Notes: generated from the letters alone by a model not told the origin. A DNA stretch of 55,700 nucleotides from Acidimicrobiaceae bacterium (GCA_002694825.1 NZNH01000037.1:20723-76422); one strand, 5' to 3'; numbered from the stretch's first letter, positions 42,493 to 52,303 are shown. A program made the numbers and translations.

Positions 42493-43317
42493 ATGTCGCT
42501 TGATGAGCACCGCGCCGCCAACCTCGCCAACTGGAACGAACGGGTCGCTGGCCACACCGCCAATGACGGATACGGCATCGCTGCCCTCGTTGCCGATCCC
42601 GACCACATCAGCGACGTGGTCGCTTTCGACCGAGACGCGTTCGGCGCCGTCGACGGCAAGACGCTCCTGCACAGCCAGTGCCACATCGGCACCGACACGG
42701 TGTCGTGGGCGAAGCTCGGTGCCGTCGTCACCGGCATTGACTTCTCCCCCACGGCGCTGGCAGCAGCCCGATCACTCGCCGAACGAGTTGGGGTCAAAGC
42801 GACATTCGTCGAGACCGAGCTGTACGACGCCCCACAGCACGTTCCCGAACAGTTCGACTGCGTCTACACCAGCGTCGGCGCGATCAACTGGCTGCCCGAC
42901 ATCGCCGAGTGGGGCCAGGTGATGGCGGGCTTCGTCAAGCCCGGCGGCCAGTTCTACATCCGTGACACCCACCCCATGCTCTCGACGCTCGACGATGAGC
43001 GATCCGATGAATTGATGACCGTCACCCTCCCCTACTTCGAGACCGCGTCCCCGCTCCGATGGGAGAGCGACCAGAGCTACGCCGGTTCGGCAACCCTCAC
43101 AAACACGATCAACTACGAGTGGAACCACTCGATCGCCGAGGTCGTCATGGCTCTCCTCGATGCCGGGCTCGTCCTCGACGAACTCCGTGAGCTCACCCAT
43201 CTCGACTGGCCGTACTTCTCGTTCATGGAGGCCGAGGGTGAACGCTGGTATCTCCCCGCCGACCGCCGGCTCCAGGTACCCCTGCAGTTCTCGATCCGAG
43301 CGCACAAGCCCGGCTGA
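42493..43317 (+). CDS. Class I SAM-dependent methyltransferase (274 aa)
   Basis: Rossmann methyltransferase. HSQCHIGTDTVSWAKLGAVV is motif I (a GxG variant in which the usual E/DxGxGxG is changed to QCHIGTD), VTGIDFSPTAL follows, and FDCVYTSVGAINWLPD is motif IV. VKPGGQFYIRDTHP closes the fold. The substrate is unknown. It follows the thioesterase after 16 bases. The 277 bases downstream to xseA hold no recognisable gene. Confidence 0.82.
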   Translation: MSLDEHRAANLANWNERVAGHTANDGYGIAALVADPDHISDVVAFDRDAFGAVDGKTLLHSQCHIGTDTVSWAKLGAVVTGIDFSPTALAAARSLAERVGVKATFVETELYDAPQHVPEQFDCVYTSVGAINWLPDIAEWGQVMAGFVKPGGQFYIRDTHPMLSTLDDERSDELMTVTLPYFETASPLRWESDQSYAGSATLTNTINYEWNHSIAEVVMALLDAGLVLDELRELTHLDWPYFSFMEAEGERWYLPADRRLQVPLQFSIRAHKPG

Positions 43318-43594
43318 GGGACTGTCCGACTCGGGAGCGGGCTGGACCCAACAGGAGTGATACGCCCTTCGCCCCCACCCTCGGTCTTCGTCATGCCGTG
43401 CTGTGGGCCACCGGCCCCCAGGCATCGGCTCGGTTCTAGGAACCGGCGCTCGGGCTCGTCGTGAAGGCCAACACATGCGCAACCAGCACGCGGCCACTCG
43501 ATCTCGACGCCGCGATCGCCGAGTTTGGGGCCGACACCCTGGGCCGCGGAGCCGCCTGACGCGCCCACCACCGCACCGCCCTAGGGTGCTGGAT
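43318..43594. other. Non-coding spacer before xseA
   Basis: A 277-base gap. An open frame continues upstream from xseA to 43403, but its translation is Arg-rich with no family features. I see no RNA gene, convincing hairpin terminator or promoter hexamers. It probably holds the xseA-xseB promoter. Confidence 0.5.
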
Positions 43595-44905
43595 GTGAGT
43601 GAACAGACCCTCACCGTCTCCGAACTGGGTGTCGTTGTCCGGGCCGCGCTCGAGCAGGCGATGCCCTACGGCGTCTGGGTCGAGGGCGAGATTCAGGGCA
43701 TTAGCCGAAGCCGCAGCGGTCACGTCTACTTCGATCTGATCGAGTCGGCCGAAACCTCGGGCGCTCCACCGGTCGCGTCCATGCCGGTCGTGCTGTTCCG
43801 AGATGCCCGTGAGCGGGTCAACCGACTGCTCAAGCGTCACGGCGACCCCATCCGGATGACCGACGGGGTGAAGATCCGGATCCAGGGAACCGTCGACTTC
43901 TACCCGCCGAATGGGCGGCTCCAGCTCCGCATGTCGGCTATCGATCCGACCTACACGCTCGGCGTGTTGGCGGCCGAGCGGGAAGCGCTGCTGCGCCGGC
44001 TTTCCGAGTCGGGGATGCTGCGAGCCAACGCCCGTCATGCCGTTCCCGCCGTGCCTTTGCGGGTCGGTGTCGTCTCCTCGATCGGGTCGGCCGCTCACGC
44101 CGACATCACCACCGTGTTCGAGCGCAGCGAGCGAGCGTTCACCTTGGTTGAGGTCGACACTGCCGTGCAGGGTGCGGGCGCGGAGCGGTCGATTGCAGCG
44201 GCGATCCGAGCCGCCGGCGAGGCGGGTGTCGATGTTGTTCTTGTCGTTCGTGGTGGTGGTTCAAAGACGGATCTCGCGGTGTTCGATCACGCCGATGTGG
44301 CCGACGCCATCGTGCATGCACCGATTCCGGTCTTCACCGGGATCGGGCACGACATCGACCACTCGGTGGCCGACGAGGTCGCACACACGGCCCACACCAC
44401 GCCGACGGCGGCTGCGCAGGCAATCGTCGCGGTCGTCGACGACTGGCTGGCGCGGCTTGCGAGCCGAGAGACCGACATCGCCCACCACACCCGTCGGGCG
44501 CTCGCCAGTGCCGACGACCGACTTGAGCGCCTCCAGCGCGACGTCGTGGGGACCACCGGCCGCGCGCTCGAACGCGCTGATACCCGTCTGGCCGACGCGT
44601 CTGCCCGCCTTCGTCGGTCGGCGGTCCGGACGGAGACGAGTGCGCTCGCCCTCCTCGACCGTGCGGTCGTGCGCATTGGACTCGCCACCCGCCACCGGCT
44701 TCGTACCGCCGAGCTCACGCTCGAGACGGCAGCGGCTCGCACCAATGCGCTCGACCCGTCGGTCGCCCTGGCTCGTGGCTGGTCGATCACCCGAGGCCCC
44801 GATGGTGCTGTCGTACGATCGGTCGCTGATGTCAGCACCGGCGCCGAGCTAACCACCCAGGTCGCCGACGGCACGATCACCAGTACCATCGCTTCCGATG
44901 AGTGA
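43595..44905 (+). CDS. xseA: Exodeoxyribonuclease VII large subunit (436 aa)
   Basis: The N-terminal OB-fold (LTVSELGVVVRAALEQAMP, VWVEGEIQGISRSRSGHVYF) is followed by the catalytic domain (VGVVSSIGSAAHADITTVFE, VLVVRGGGSKTDLAVFD, FTGIGHDIDHSVADEVAH). A long coiled region spans about residues 290-390 and the C-terminus reads ALARGWSITR. The enzyme degrades single-stranded DNA with XseB. The GTG at 43595 gives the usual N-terminus. xseB overlaps by 8 bases. Confidence 0.92.
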   Translation: MSEQTLTVSELGVVVRAALEQAMPYGVWVEGEIQGISRSRSGHVYFDLIESAETSGAPPVASMPVVLFRDARERVNRLLKRHGDPIRMTDGVKIRIQGTVDFYPPNGRLQLRMSAIDPTYTLGVLAAEREALLRRLSESGMLRANARHAVPAVPLRVGVVSSIGSAAHADITTVFERSERAFTLVEVDTAVQGAGAERSIAAAIRAAGEAGVDVVLVVRGGGSKTDLAVFDHADVADAIVHAPIPVFTGIGHDIDHSVADEVAHTAHTTPTAAAQAIVAVVDDWLARLASRETDIAHHTRRALASADDRLERLQRDVVGTTGRALERADTRLADASARLRRSAVRTETSALALLDRAVVRIGLATRHRLRTAELTLETAAARTNALDPSVALARGWSITRGPDGAVVRSVADVSTGAELTTQVADGTITSTIASDE

Positions 44906-45143
44906 CGAGGAACAGATCGGCTATGCCGAGGCGATGCGAGAACTCGAGGAAATTCTCGATGCCCTCGAGGACGATGATCTCGATGTCGATGTCCTTGCTG
45001 CGAAGGTCGAGCGGGCTTCGGCGCTGATCCAGCTGTGCCGCGACCGCATCGGGAATGCTCGCATTCAGGTCGAGAAGGTGGTCGCTTCGCTCGATGAGCC
45101 GACCGAGGGAGTCGACACGCTCTTCGACGACGGCGACGAATGA
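44898..45143 (+). CDS. xseB: Exodeoxyribonuclease VII small subunit (81 aa)
   Basis: Short helical protein: YAEAMRELEEILDALEDDDLDVDVLAAKVERA, then LIQLCRDRIGNARIQVEKV, is the XseB two-helix pattern. It has an acidic tail. It overlaps both xseA (8 bases) and the polyprenyl synthase gene (ATGA), giving a tightly coupled trio. It binds the XseA coiled region. Confidence 0.9.
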   Translation: MSDEEQIGYAEAMRELEEILDALEDDDLDVDVLAAKVERASALIQLCRDRIGNARIQVEKVVASLDEPTEGVDTLFDDGDE

Positions 45144-46186
45144 GCAACGCCCCTCGCCAACTCATTGAGGTTGCCGACCGCACCACGGCGGCGCTCGAGG
45201 CGATCTTTGCGGCGGAGATCGCGACATGGCGCGATCTTGATCCCATGATCGAGCGTCCGCTCGCCGATCTCGCCGAGTTCGTCGGCGGCGGCGGCAAGCG
45301 GATCCGTCCCGCCTACTGCTACTGGGGTTTCGTCACCGGCGGCGGTGACCCGATCGGCGATGGCGCGCTGGCCGGCTGCTGCGCGGTCGAACTCCTCCAG
45401 GCCTTCGCACTGGTTCACGACGATGTGATGGACGGATCACCGACCCGTCGTGGCAAGCCCACCGTCTGGGCCCGCTACATCGAGCGGCATCAAGCTGGCG
45501 GATGGAACGGCGAGGACCGACGCTTCGGCGAAGCCGCCGCGATCTTGGTCGGTGATATCGCCATGGTGATGGCCGACCGTCAGATGGGCGGTGTCGATGA
45601 AGCGACCCGGACGGTCTGGGACCGGCTGCGCACCGAACTCAACTTCGGCCAGTACCTCGACGTCGTCGGCACGGCGAAGGGTGACGTGACTGCCGACATG
45701 GCCCGCACGATCGTGGCCAACAAGACCGCTGGCTACACGATCGTGCGGCCGCTGCAACTCGGCGCCGCAATGGCGGGTTCGCCCGAGCTCGGCGACGCGC
45801 TCGCCGCCCACGGCATGCCGCTCGGCATCGCCTTCCAATTGCGTGATGACATGCTCGGCGCATTCGGCGACAGCGCGAAGACGGGGAAGCCCGTCGGCGA
45901 CGATCTGCGCGAGGGCAAGCCCACCGTGATGCTCGCCCTTGCGCGCGAGGCGGCGTCGGCATCGCAATGTTCGGTGCTAGATCGTGTGGGTCCGTCGGCC
46001 ACCGACGCCGACGTCGATGCCATTCAGCAGGTCATGATCGACACGGGTGCCGTCGGCAAGATCGCGGACGAGATCGAACGGCTCCTGGAGGAGGCCCTTC
46101 AGGCGATCGATGCCCTTCCCGATGTCAACGGAAGCCGGGCGGCGCTTCGGGCCCTGGCCGACTTCGTCGTCGATCGCGACACCTGA
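45140..46186 (+). CDS. Polyprenyl diphosphate synthase (348 aa)
   Basis: All-alpha prenyltransferase. GGGKRIRPAYCYWG opens the core. The first Asp-rich motif is DDVMD in ALVHDDVMDGSPTRRGKPT, and the second is QLRDDMLGAFGD. NKTAGYTIVRPLQLGA is the conserved KT segment. It condenses isopentenyl diphosphate with an allylic diphosphate. The residues before the first Asp motif (AFALVHD) do not settle product length, so geranylgeranyl or longer products are both possible. The gene overlaps xseB. Confidence 0.88.
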   Translation: MSNAPRQLIEVADRTTAALEAIFAAEIATWRDLDPMIERPLADLAEFVGGGGKRIRPAYCYWGFVTGGGDPIGDGALAGCCAVELLQAFALVHDDVMDGSPTRRGKPTVWARYIERHQAGGWNGEDRRFGEAAAILVGDIAMVMADRQMGGVDEATRTVWDRLRTELNFGQYLDVVGTAKGDVTADMARTIVANKTAGYTIVRPLQLGAAMAGSPELGDALAAHGMPLGIAFQLRDDMLGAFGDSAKTGKPVGDDLREGKPTVMLALAREAASASQCSVLDRVGPSATDADVDAIQQVMIDTGAVGKIADEIERLLEEALQAIDALPDVNGSRAALRALADFVVDRDT

Positions 46187-46236
46187 CCGATCAGTGGTTG
46201 ACGCTGCTCGCGAGCGGGTCGCCGTAGCCTGAGGGC

Positions 46237-47817
46237 ATGCCCATCCCGTCGGCTGAGGCCGCCCGACGTCGAACGTTCGCGATCATCTCGCACCCCGACG
46301 CGGGCAAGACCACGCTCACCGAAAAGTTCTTGCTCTATGGCGGAGTACTCACCAGCGGTGCCGGGTCGGTGAAGGCGAAGGGCGATCGTCGATCCGCCAC
46401 CTCGGACTGGATGGAACTCGAGCAGCAGCGCGGTATCTCGATCACTTCGACCGTGCTCCAGTTTCCGTATCGCGAGAAGGTCCTCAACCTGCTCGACACG
46501 CCGGGCCACCGTGACTTCTCCGAGGACACCTATCGCGTGCTCGCGGCAACCGACGCCGCGATCATGGTGCTCGACGGTTCGAAGGGCATCGAATCCCAGA
46601 CTCGCAAACTGTTCGAGGTCTGTCGCGATCGGGAGATTCCGATCGTCACCTTCATCAATAAGTGGGATCGCCCGGGTCGTGACCCGCTCGAACTGCTCGA
46701 TGAGATCGAGGAGCAACTCATCCTCGAGCCGGTGCCGATGAACTGGCCGGTCGGCGAGGCCGATCGGTTCCGCGGTCTCATCGATCGCACCAACGGCGAC
46801 TTCGTTCGCTACACCCGCACCGCCCGCGGCGCCGATGAGGCGCCCGAGGAGATCGTCGACCCGGCTTGCGCCGAGGAAGAAGAAGGCGATCTGTGGCTCG
46901 AGGCGCAGGAGGGCATCGAGCTGCTCGACGTGATGGATCGCAGCTTCGACAGGAAGCGGTTCGAGGCCGGCGAACTGTCACCGGTGTTCTTCGGCTCGGC
47001 GCTCACGAACTTCGGCGTCCGCATGATTCTCGACGCGATGGTCGATCTGGTGCCGTCGCCTTCGCCCCGCATCGACCGCGAGGGCGATCCGCGGGCGCTC
47101 GACGCTCCGTTCTCCGGCATCGTGTTCAAGGTCCAAGCGAACATGGACAAGGCGCATCGTGATCGCGTTGCCTTCCTGCGGGTCTGCTCGGGCCAGTTCG
47201 ATCGCGGCATGGTCGTGACCCACGAGCCCACCGGCAAGCCGTTCGCGACCAAGTACGCACACTCCGTCTCCGGTCAAGATCGCGAGACGGTTGAGCAGGC
47301 GTTCCCCGGTGATGTCGTCGGCCTCGTGAACGCCAACGACTTCCGGGTCGGCGACTCGGTCTATGTCGACGACAAGGTCCAGTGGCCGCTCGTGCCGTCG
47401 TTCGCGCCGGCACACTTCCGTATCGCTCGCACGCTCGACACGTCGAAGGCGAAACAGTTTCGTTCCGGTATCGGCCAGCTCGACGAGGAGGGTGTGGTGC
47501 AGGTGCTGCGCGAACCCGACATCGGCGACCAGGCGCCGATCCTCGCTGCGGTCGGGCCACTGCAGTTCGAGGTCGTCCAGCATCGTCTCGAGAACGAGTT
47601 CGGAGCACCGGTGGAGCTGGTGCCGTGTGCCTGGAGTACCGCCCGGATCACCGATCACGAGTCGGCCGATGCGCTGCGCGGCATGAGTGGTGTCGCCGTC
47701 GCTGCTCGTTCTGACGGTGAGCTGCTCGCCTTGTTCGAGTCGCCGTACTGGCTGCAGCGACTCGAGATGGATCAGCCCGAACTCACCCTCACCAAACTCA
47801 TTGCCGAAGGTTCCTGA
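46237..47817 (+). CDS. prfC: Peptide chain release factor 3 (526 aa)
   Basis: Translational GTPase. G1 is ISHPDAGKTTLTEKFLLYGG, the switch region RGISITST, G3 LLDTPGHRDFSEDTYR and G4 FINKWDRPGRDP. These are followed by RF3-specific domains (FGSALTNFGVRMILDAM, AGVFKVQANMD-like, LGPLQFEVVQHRLENEFG-like). It recycles RF1/RF2 from the ribosome in a GTP-dependent way. Length is normal. A small membrane-protein gene starts within its stop codon (TGATG). Confidence 0.95.
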   Translation: MPIPSAEAARRRTFAIISHPDAGKTTLTEKFLLYGGVLTSGAGSVKAKGDRRSATSDWMELEQQRGISITSTVLQFPYREKVLNLLDTPGHRDFSEDTYRVLAATDAAIMVLDGSKGIESQTRKLFEVCRDREIPIVTFINKWDRPGRDPLELLDEIEEQLILEPVPMNWPVGEADRFRGLIDRTNGDFVRYTRTARGADEAPEEIVDPACAEEEEGDLWLEAQEGIELLDVMDRSFDRKRFEAGELSPVFFGSALTNFGVRMILDAMVDLVPSPSPRIDREGDPRALDAPFSGIVFKVQANMDKAHRDRVAFLRVCSGQFDRGMVVTHEPTGKPFATKYAHSVSGQDRETVEQAFPGDVVGLVNANDFRVGDSVYVDDKVQWPLVPSFAPAHFRIARTLDTSKAKQFRSGIGQLDEEGVVQVLREPDIGDQAPILAAVGPLQFEVVQHRLENEFGAPVELVPCAWSTARITDHESADALRGMSGVAVAARSDGELLALFESPYWLQRLEMDQPELTLTKLIAEGS

Positions 47818-47972
47818 TGCTCGCCACATTGTTCACTGCGCTCGCGCAATCCACCTCGGATCTGGGCGACGATGTCGCCTCGGACTCGGGTGTGGTCGCG
47901 GTCGTCGGTTTCATCATCGCCGGCTTTGCGGCTGTCGTCTTCGCCTACGTCTACCGGCGTCGCAACGGCTGA
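47817..47972 (+). CDS. 51-residue single-span membrane protein coupled to prfC
   Basis: Read by hand. The ATG at 47817 shares a base with the prfC stop (TGATG) and the frame ends at a TGA at 47970-47972. The product has a hydrophobic start (MLATLFTALAQS), a short acidic stretch (DLGDDVASDSG), one strong membrane span (VVAVVGFIIAGFAAVVFAYV) and a basic end YRRRNG. Positive-inside residues predict the C-terminus in the cytosol. I recognise no family. Termination-reinitiation coupling and the clean topology support a real gene. Confidence 0.65.
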   Translation: MLATLFTALAQSTSDLGDDVASDSGVVAVVGFIIAGFAAVVFAYVYRRRNG

Positions 47973-48042
47973 CTCCGAGACGCTGGGCGGCGGGGGTCGT
48001 CAGCTTCCGCTTCGTTTGCCGGACTGACCTAAGGTTCTCGGT

Positions 48043-48237
48043 GTGAAGATCACGTACGACCGCGAAGCCTGCCAGGGCCACAACCGTTGCTACATGCTCG
48101 CTCCGGAGTTGTTCGATACCGACGACGAGGGCTACGCAATCCTGCTCGTCGAGGGCGAGGTTCCCGCTGAACTCGAGGAGAAGGCGCGGCTTGCCGCCGA
48201 CAACTGTCCCGAGTTCGCGATCGAGATCGAGGAGTAA
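48043..48237 (+). CDS. Single-cluster ferredoxin with CxxHxxC motif (64 aa)
   Basis: Small acidic ferredoxin of the actinobacterial P450-partner type. CQGHNRC (Cys10, His13, Cys16) and a distal CP (Cys55) provide ligands. The position that is Cys in 4Fe-4S ferredoxins is His, as in some 3Fe-4S or variant FdxE-like proteins. APELFDTDDEGYA is the conserved loop. It transfers one electron to a cytochrome P450 or another oxygenase. No P450 is in the window. The start is a GTG at 48043. Confidence 0.85.
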   Translation: MKITYDREACQGHNRCYMLAPELFDTDDEGYAILLVEGEVPAELEEKARLAADNCPEFAIEIEE

Positions 48238-48248
48238 GGGCCGCACCG

Positions 48249-49271
48249 ATGCGGATCCACAAGTTCGAGACCACCGAGGCGTTCATCGCGATCGATCTCG
48301 AGGGCGCCGAGGCGTCGTCGGGGCCGGCCCGGTGGGCCAAGAAGATCTTGCAGGGCGGGGCGAAGGATCTCGCCCGGTCGCAGACCTACACCTATGCCGC
48401 CCTCGGCATGAAGCGCGGCGGCGCCGCAGCGGGCATCTCTGCGCCGCCGGAAGATCGGGCTGCAGCAGTCGAGGCGTTCCTCACCGAAGCCGAACCGCTC
48501 GTCGCCGACGGCACCTACCTGCCCGACGCAGCGAAGGGCATCGGGCTCGACGAGCTCGCCCCACTCCACGCCGCTGACCCGCGCGACACCGCCCGTCTGG
48601 GTGACTTCGCTGATCACTGCGACGGCCTGTCCGCTGTGGTCGCTGCTCACCATGCGGTCGGACTCGATGCCAAGACCATTGCGATCGAGGGATTCGAAAA
48701 CCTCGGCCCGTGGATCGCCGACGGGGTAACCGGCCATGGCGCTCGCCTCACGGCGATCTCCACCGCCACCGGAACCGTCACCAACGAATCCGGTTTCTCG
48801 TTGGCCGAGCTCAACGAGGCGTTCGCGGCCCACGGTGCGGACTGTGTGAACGAACTCGGTGAGGTTGGTCATCCGATGGCCGTTTTCGGTGCGGGTGCCG
48901 ATGTCGTGTTCGCCGGTTCGAAGGTCGGCATCATCGATCACAAGGTCGCCGAGAGCCTTGAGGGTTGTGCTGCGGTCGTCCCGAACGGCCGACTTCCGCT
49001 CACTGCCCGCGGCCTCGCCGTGCTGCGGAAAGCCGGAGCGCAGACTCCGGCCGACTTTGTGGCCCTCGCCGGCTCGACGCTTGCGGTGTGGGGCGATGTC
49101 AGCCGCTCTGATGAAGAGATCGTTGCTGGTGTCCGCGAGGACATCGGCGACCTCTGTGCCGAACTCCAGGGTCACGACGATGGCCTGCTCCTTGCGGCGT
49201 GCTACTTCGCCGAGGCATTCCTGATGGATTGGCAGGACGAGCTCCCGTGGGGCCGTCCGCTCGCCCCCTGA
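48249..49271 (+). CDS. Glu/Leu/Phe/Val dehydrogenase-like protein, degenerate active site (340 aa)
   Basis: The C-terminal half looks like the NAD-binding domain of amino-acid dehydrogenases. IEGFENLGPWIADGVTGHGA is a GxGNVG-type motif, followed by LTAISTATGTVTNESGFSLAEL, ADVVFAGSKVGIIDHKVAE and VVPNGRLPLTARGL. The N-terminal half aligns loosely with the substrate domain, but the usual GGGK lysine motif reads KRGGAAAG, so normal oxidative deamination is doubtful. It starts 11 bases after the ferredoxin. The fold call is moderate and function is unknown. Confidence 0.55.
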   Translation: MRIHKFETTEAFIAIDLEGAEASSGPARWAKKILQGGAKDLARSQTYTYAALGMKRGGAAAGISAPPEDRAAAVEAFLTEAEPLVADGTYLPDAAKGIGLDELAPLHAADPRDTARLGDFADHCDGLSAVVAAHHAVGLDAKTIAIEGFENLGPWIADGVTGHGARLTAISTATGTVTNESGFSLAELNEAFAAHGADCVNELGEVGHPMAVFGAGADVVFAGSKVGIIDHKVAESLEGCAAVVPNGRLPLTARGLAVLRKAGAQTPADFVALAGSTLAVWGDVSRSDEEIVAGVREDIGDLCAELQGHDDGLLLAACYFAEAFLMDWQDELPWGRPLAP

Positions 49272-49281
49272 CCAAACTGGC

Positions 49282-50096
49282 TCAGGCCGACGCCTCCGCA
49301 ATGCCTCGCCCGACGAGGACGCGAGCAAGGTGCCTGCGGTACTCGGCATCGGCGTTGAGATCCTCAGGTGGATCGACATCGTCACCCGCAACCGAGGCCG
49401 CGTCGGCCCCTGCGCCACCGGCGAGCCCCGATTCGACACCAGCGTGGCGCATCGGAGCCGACCCCATGTTCACGAGGGCGACCTTCGGGTCCGGGCCGAG
49501 CATCACGGCTGCACCGACGATCGCCCAGTCCTGCGCTCGCCGGTTGAACTTCTGGTAGCTCCAGCCGACGCCTCCGGCCTTGGGGATGCGGATCTCCGTG
49601 ACCATCTCATCGTCGGCCAGCGCCGTCTCGAGGAAGCCGGTGAAGAAGTCTGGAGCTTCGACAACTCGTTCTCCGCTCGGTCCCGTGATGACGAGCGATC
49701 CACCGCAGGCCAGCAGCGCAGCGGGAAGATCTGACGCTGGATCGCCGTGGGCGAGCGAGCCACCGAGCGTGCCGCGATGGCGAACCGACGGGTCGCCGAC
49801 CTCACCGGCAACGTGCCGGAGCAGGGGCGCCTCGGCGGCTAGCAGGTCGCTCGTCTCGAGGGTTCGGTGCTTGGTCATTGCGCCGATGGCGATGTGATCG
49901 CCGGCGTCATTGATGTAGGACAGGTCATCGAGACGACCGATGTCGACCAGCATCGCCGGGGCGGCGAGCCGGAACCGCATGAGTGGGATCAGGCTGTGGC
50001 CTCCAGCGAGGAGTTTCGCCTCATCGCCGTGTTCGGCGAGTGCTGCGATCGCGGCCTCAGCCGAGTCGGCGACCATGTAGTCGAATGCTGCGGGGA

Positions 50097-50100
<4 letters not shown>
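49282..50100 (-). CDS. CoxM-like FAD subunit of molybdenum hydroxylase (272 aa)
   Basis: FAD-binding domain of the CO-dehydrogenase/xanthine-dehydrogenase class. [29 protein letters not shown] and the FAD motif [20 protein letters not shown] are present, as is a C-terminal CoxM domain ([17 protein letters not shown]). The GTG at 50100 overlaps the coxS stop (GTGA) and gives the usual VIPAAFDY start. It accepts electrons from the 2Fe-2S subunit. No large catalytic subunit gene is adjacent. Confidence 0.87.
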
Positions 50101-50606
<506 letters not shown>

Positions 50607-50673
50607 CTGTCCGACGCCACCGCCCGTTGAGCACGCCGATTTCGAGGAAATCGTTCGCCGGCAGCGGCCGGGT

Positions 50674-51333
50674 TCAGTTCCGCACGATCAGGTAGACGAT
50701 GACGGCGGCAACCACCCCACCCACGGCGGGGATGAGTCGCTTTGCGAGTGCGCCGCCGGCAACGCCCATCAGGTCGAGGACGTCGTCATCATCATCGATG
50801 GACACCTCGGGTTCGGGAGCTGATGCTTCGGCCTCATCGTTCGGAGCCTCGATCGTTTCGGGTTCGGTCTCGGCCTCGTCAACGACGTCTGCCTGCTGCA
50901 GTTTGGCCTCGATGCACTCGGCGAACTGCCCGAGCAGTTTCTTGGAGATGTCGGCCATCGCACCGCGACCGAATTGTGCGACCTTGCCGGCGACCTTGAG
51001 GTCCGTGGCGATGGAGACGGTCGTGCCGCCGTCGGCCTCGACCATTGAGGCGAAGATGTCGGCCGATGCGTTCCCGGCACCGCGCTTGTCGCGACCGGAG
51101 GCGGTGAGCTTCACCGTGCGGTCGGTCTTGTTCATCTCGACCACGGTCGCCGTTCCGGAATATTCGGCGACGATCGGGCCGACCTTGACCTTCATCGTGC
51201 CTTCGTAGGTATGACCGTCTTGGCCTATGAGCTTGGCGCCGGGAAGGCAGGGAGCGATCGCCGGGATGTCGGTGAGAAGCGCCCAGGCCTCCTCCATGGA
51301 GGCGGAAACGTGCATGTCGTTCTCGATGCGCAT
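50674..51333 (-). CDS. CoxG-like SRPBCC protein with C-terminal membrane anchor (219 aa)
   Basis: Residues 1-145 form the CoxG/SRPBCC domain: [40 protein letters not shown] and [14 protein letters not shown] strongly acidic linker (about residues 152-190, many Glu and Asp) leads to a C-terminal membrane span ([13 protein letters not shown]). CoxG proteins recruit molybdenum hydroxylases to the membrane and are found in cox operons. The tail predicts anchoring from the cytosolic side. It is divergent from coxD across 55 bases. Confidence 0.87.
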   Translation of the reverse strand: MRIENDMHVSASMEEAWALLTDIPAIAPCLPGAKLIGQDGHTYEGTMKVKVGPIVAEYSGTATVVEMNKTDRTVKLTASGRDKRGAGNASADIFASMVEADGGTTVSIATDLKVAGKVAQFGRGAMADISKKLLGQFAECIEAKLQQADVVDEAETEPETIEAPNDEAEASAPEPEVSIDDDDDVLDLMGVAGGALAKRLIPAVGGVVAAVIVYLIVRN

Positions 51334-51388
51334 GGCCGGAGCGTACCCGACCGGTTCACTGTCGCTCCCGGGCGCCTAGGGTGAGGCC

Positions 51389-52303
51389 ATGAGTGCCCAT
51401 CCGTCGCTGTCGTCGGTCGATGCGGTCACCACCGCGCTCGCCGACCACGACTATCTCGCCGATCGTGGGCTAGCCACGACAATTTTCCTCGCTACCTCAC
51501 TCAACCGGCCATTGCTACTCGAAGGCGAAGCCGGCGTAGGCAAGACCGAGGTTGCCAAGGTGTTGGCGGCGATGACCGGTGGCGAACTGATCCGTCTTCA
51601 GTGCTACGAGGGCATCGATGCAAACCAGGCGCTGTACGAATGGAACTACACGGCGCAACTGTTGCACCTTCGGACTGTAGAAGCCACGGGCACGGCAACC
51701 GCTGCCGGCGCCGACGAACTCGAGGAAGAACTCTTTCGCGAGCGTTTCCTCGTGCGCCGTCCGCTGTTGCGGGCAATCGATCACGGCGGGGACATCCCGC
51801 CGGTGCTGCTGATCGATGAGGTCGATCGCGCCGACGACGAGTTCGAAGCCTTCCTGCTCGAGGCGCTGTCAGACTTCTCGATCACGATTCCCGAGCTGGG
51901 GACCTTCACCGCCGACGTGCCGCCGATCGTGATCATCACGTCGAATCGCACGCGCGACGTGCACGACGCGCTGAAGCGGCGGGCGCTGCACCACTGGGTC
52001 GAACATCCCGACTTTGAGCGTGAGGTCGCCATCGTTCGGGCCAAGGCACCGGCGGTGCCTGAACGGCTCGCCCGCCAAACCGCTATGGCGACCGGCATCG
52101 TCCGAGAGCTCGGCATGTACAAGCCGCCCGGCGTTGCCGAGACTCTCGACTGGGCCAACGCCATGCATCTGCTGGGCGAGACCGAGCTCACCGAGGAGAC
52201 TGTCGACGCAACGCTGGGCACCCTGCTCAAGTACCGCGAGGATCAGGACAAGGTCCGCCGTGAGGGTCTGAAGCACCTGCTCGCCGCCGTCGCCAGCGCG
52301 TGA
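51389..52303 (+). CDS. CoxD-like MoxR AAA+ ATPase (304 aa)
   Basis: AAA+ ATPase of the MoxR group close to CoxD, the chaperone that inserts sulfur and copper into CO-dehydrogenase-type active sites. Walker A is GEAGVGKT (46-53), Walker B VLLIDEVDRADD (about 138-149) and sensor 1 VIITSNRTRDVHDALKRR. It ends in a helical domain. coxE follows with a GTGA overlap. Context with coxG, coxS and coxM supports the role. Confidence 0.88.
   Translation: MSAHPSLSSVDAVTTALADHDYLADRGLATTIFLATSLNRPLLLEGEAGVGKTEVAKVLAAMTGGELIRLQCYEGIDANQALYEWNYTAQLLHLRTVEATGTATAAGADELEEELFRERFLVRRPLLRAIDHGGDIPPVLLIDEVDRADDEFEAFLLEALSDFSITIPELGTFTADVPPIVIITSNRTRDVHDALKRRALHHWVEHPDFEREVAIVRAKAPAVPERLARQTAMATGIVRELGMYKPPGVAETLDWANAMHLLGETELTEETVDATLGTLLKYREDQDKVRREGLKHLLAAVASA

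Noticed and set aside
40383-42797. 804-residue open frame antisense to serB and the thioesterase gene
   Set aside because: It spans two recognised genes on the opposite strand and shows no domain. Long antisense frames are frequent at this GC content.
43403-43594. N-terminal extension of XseA to the GTG at 43403
   Set aside because: The extra 64 residues are Arg-rich without homology. The GTG at 43595 gives the normal XseA N-terminus.
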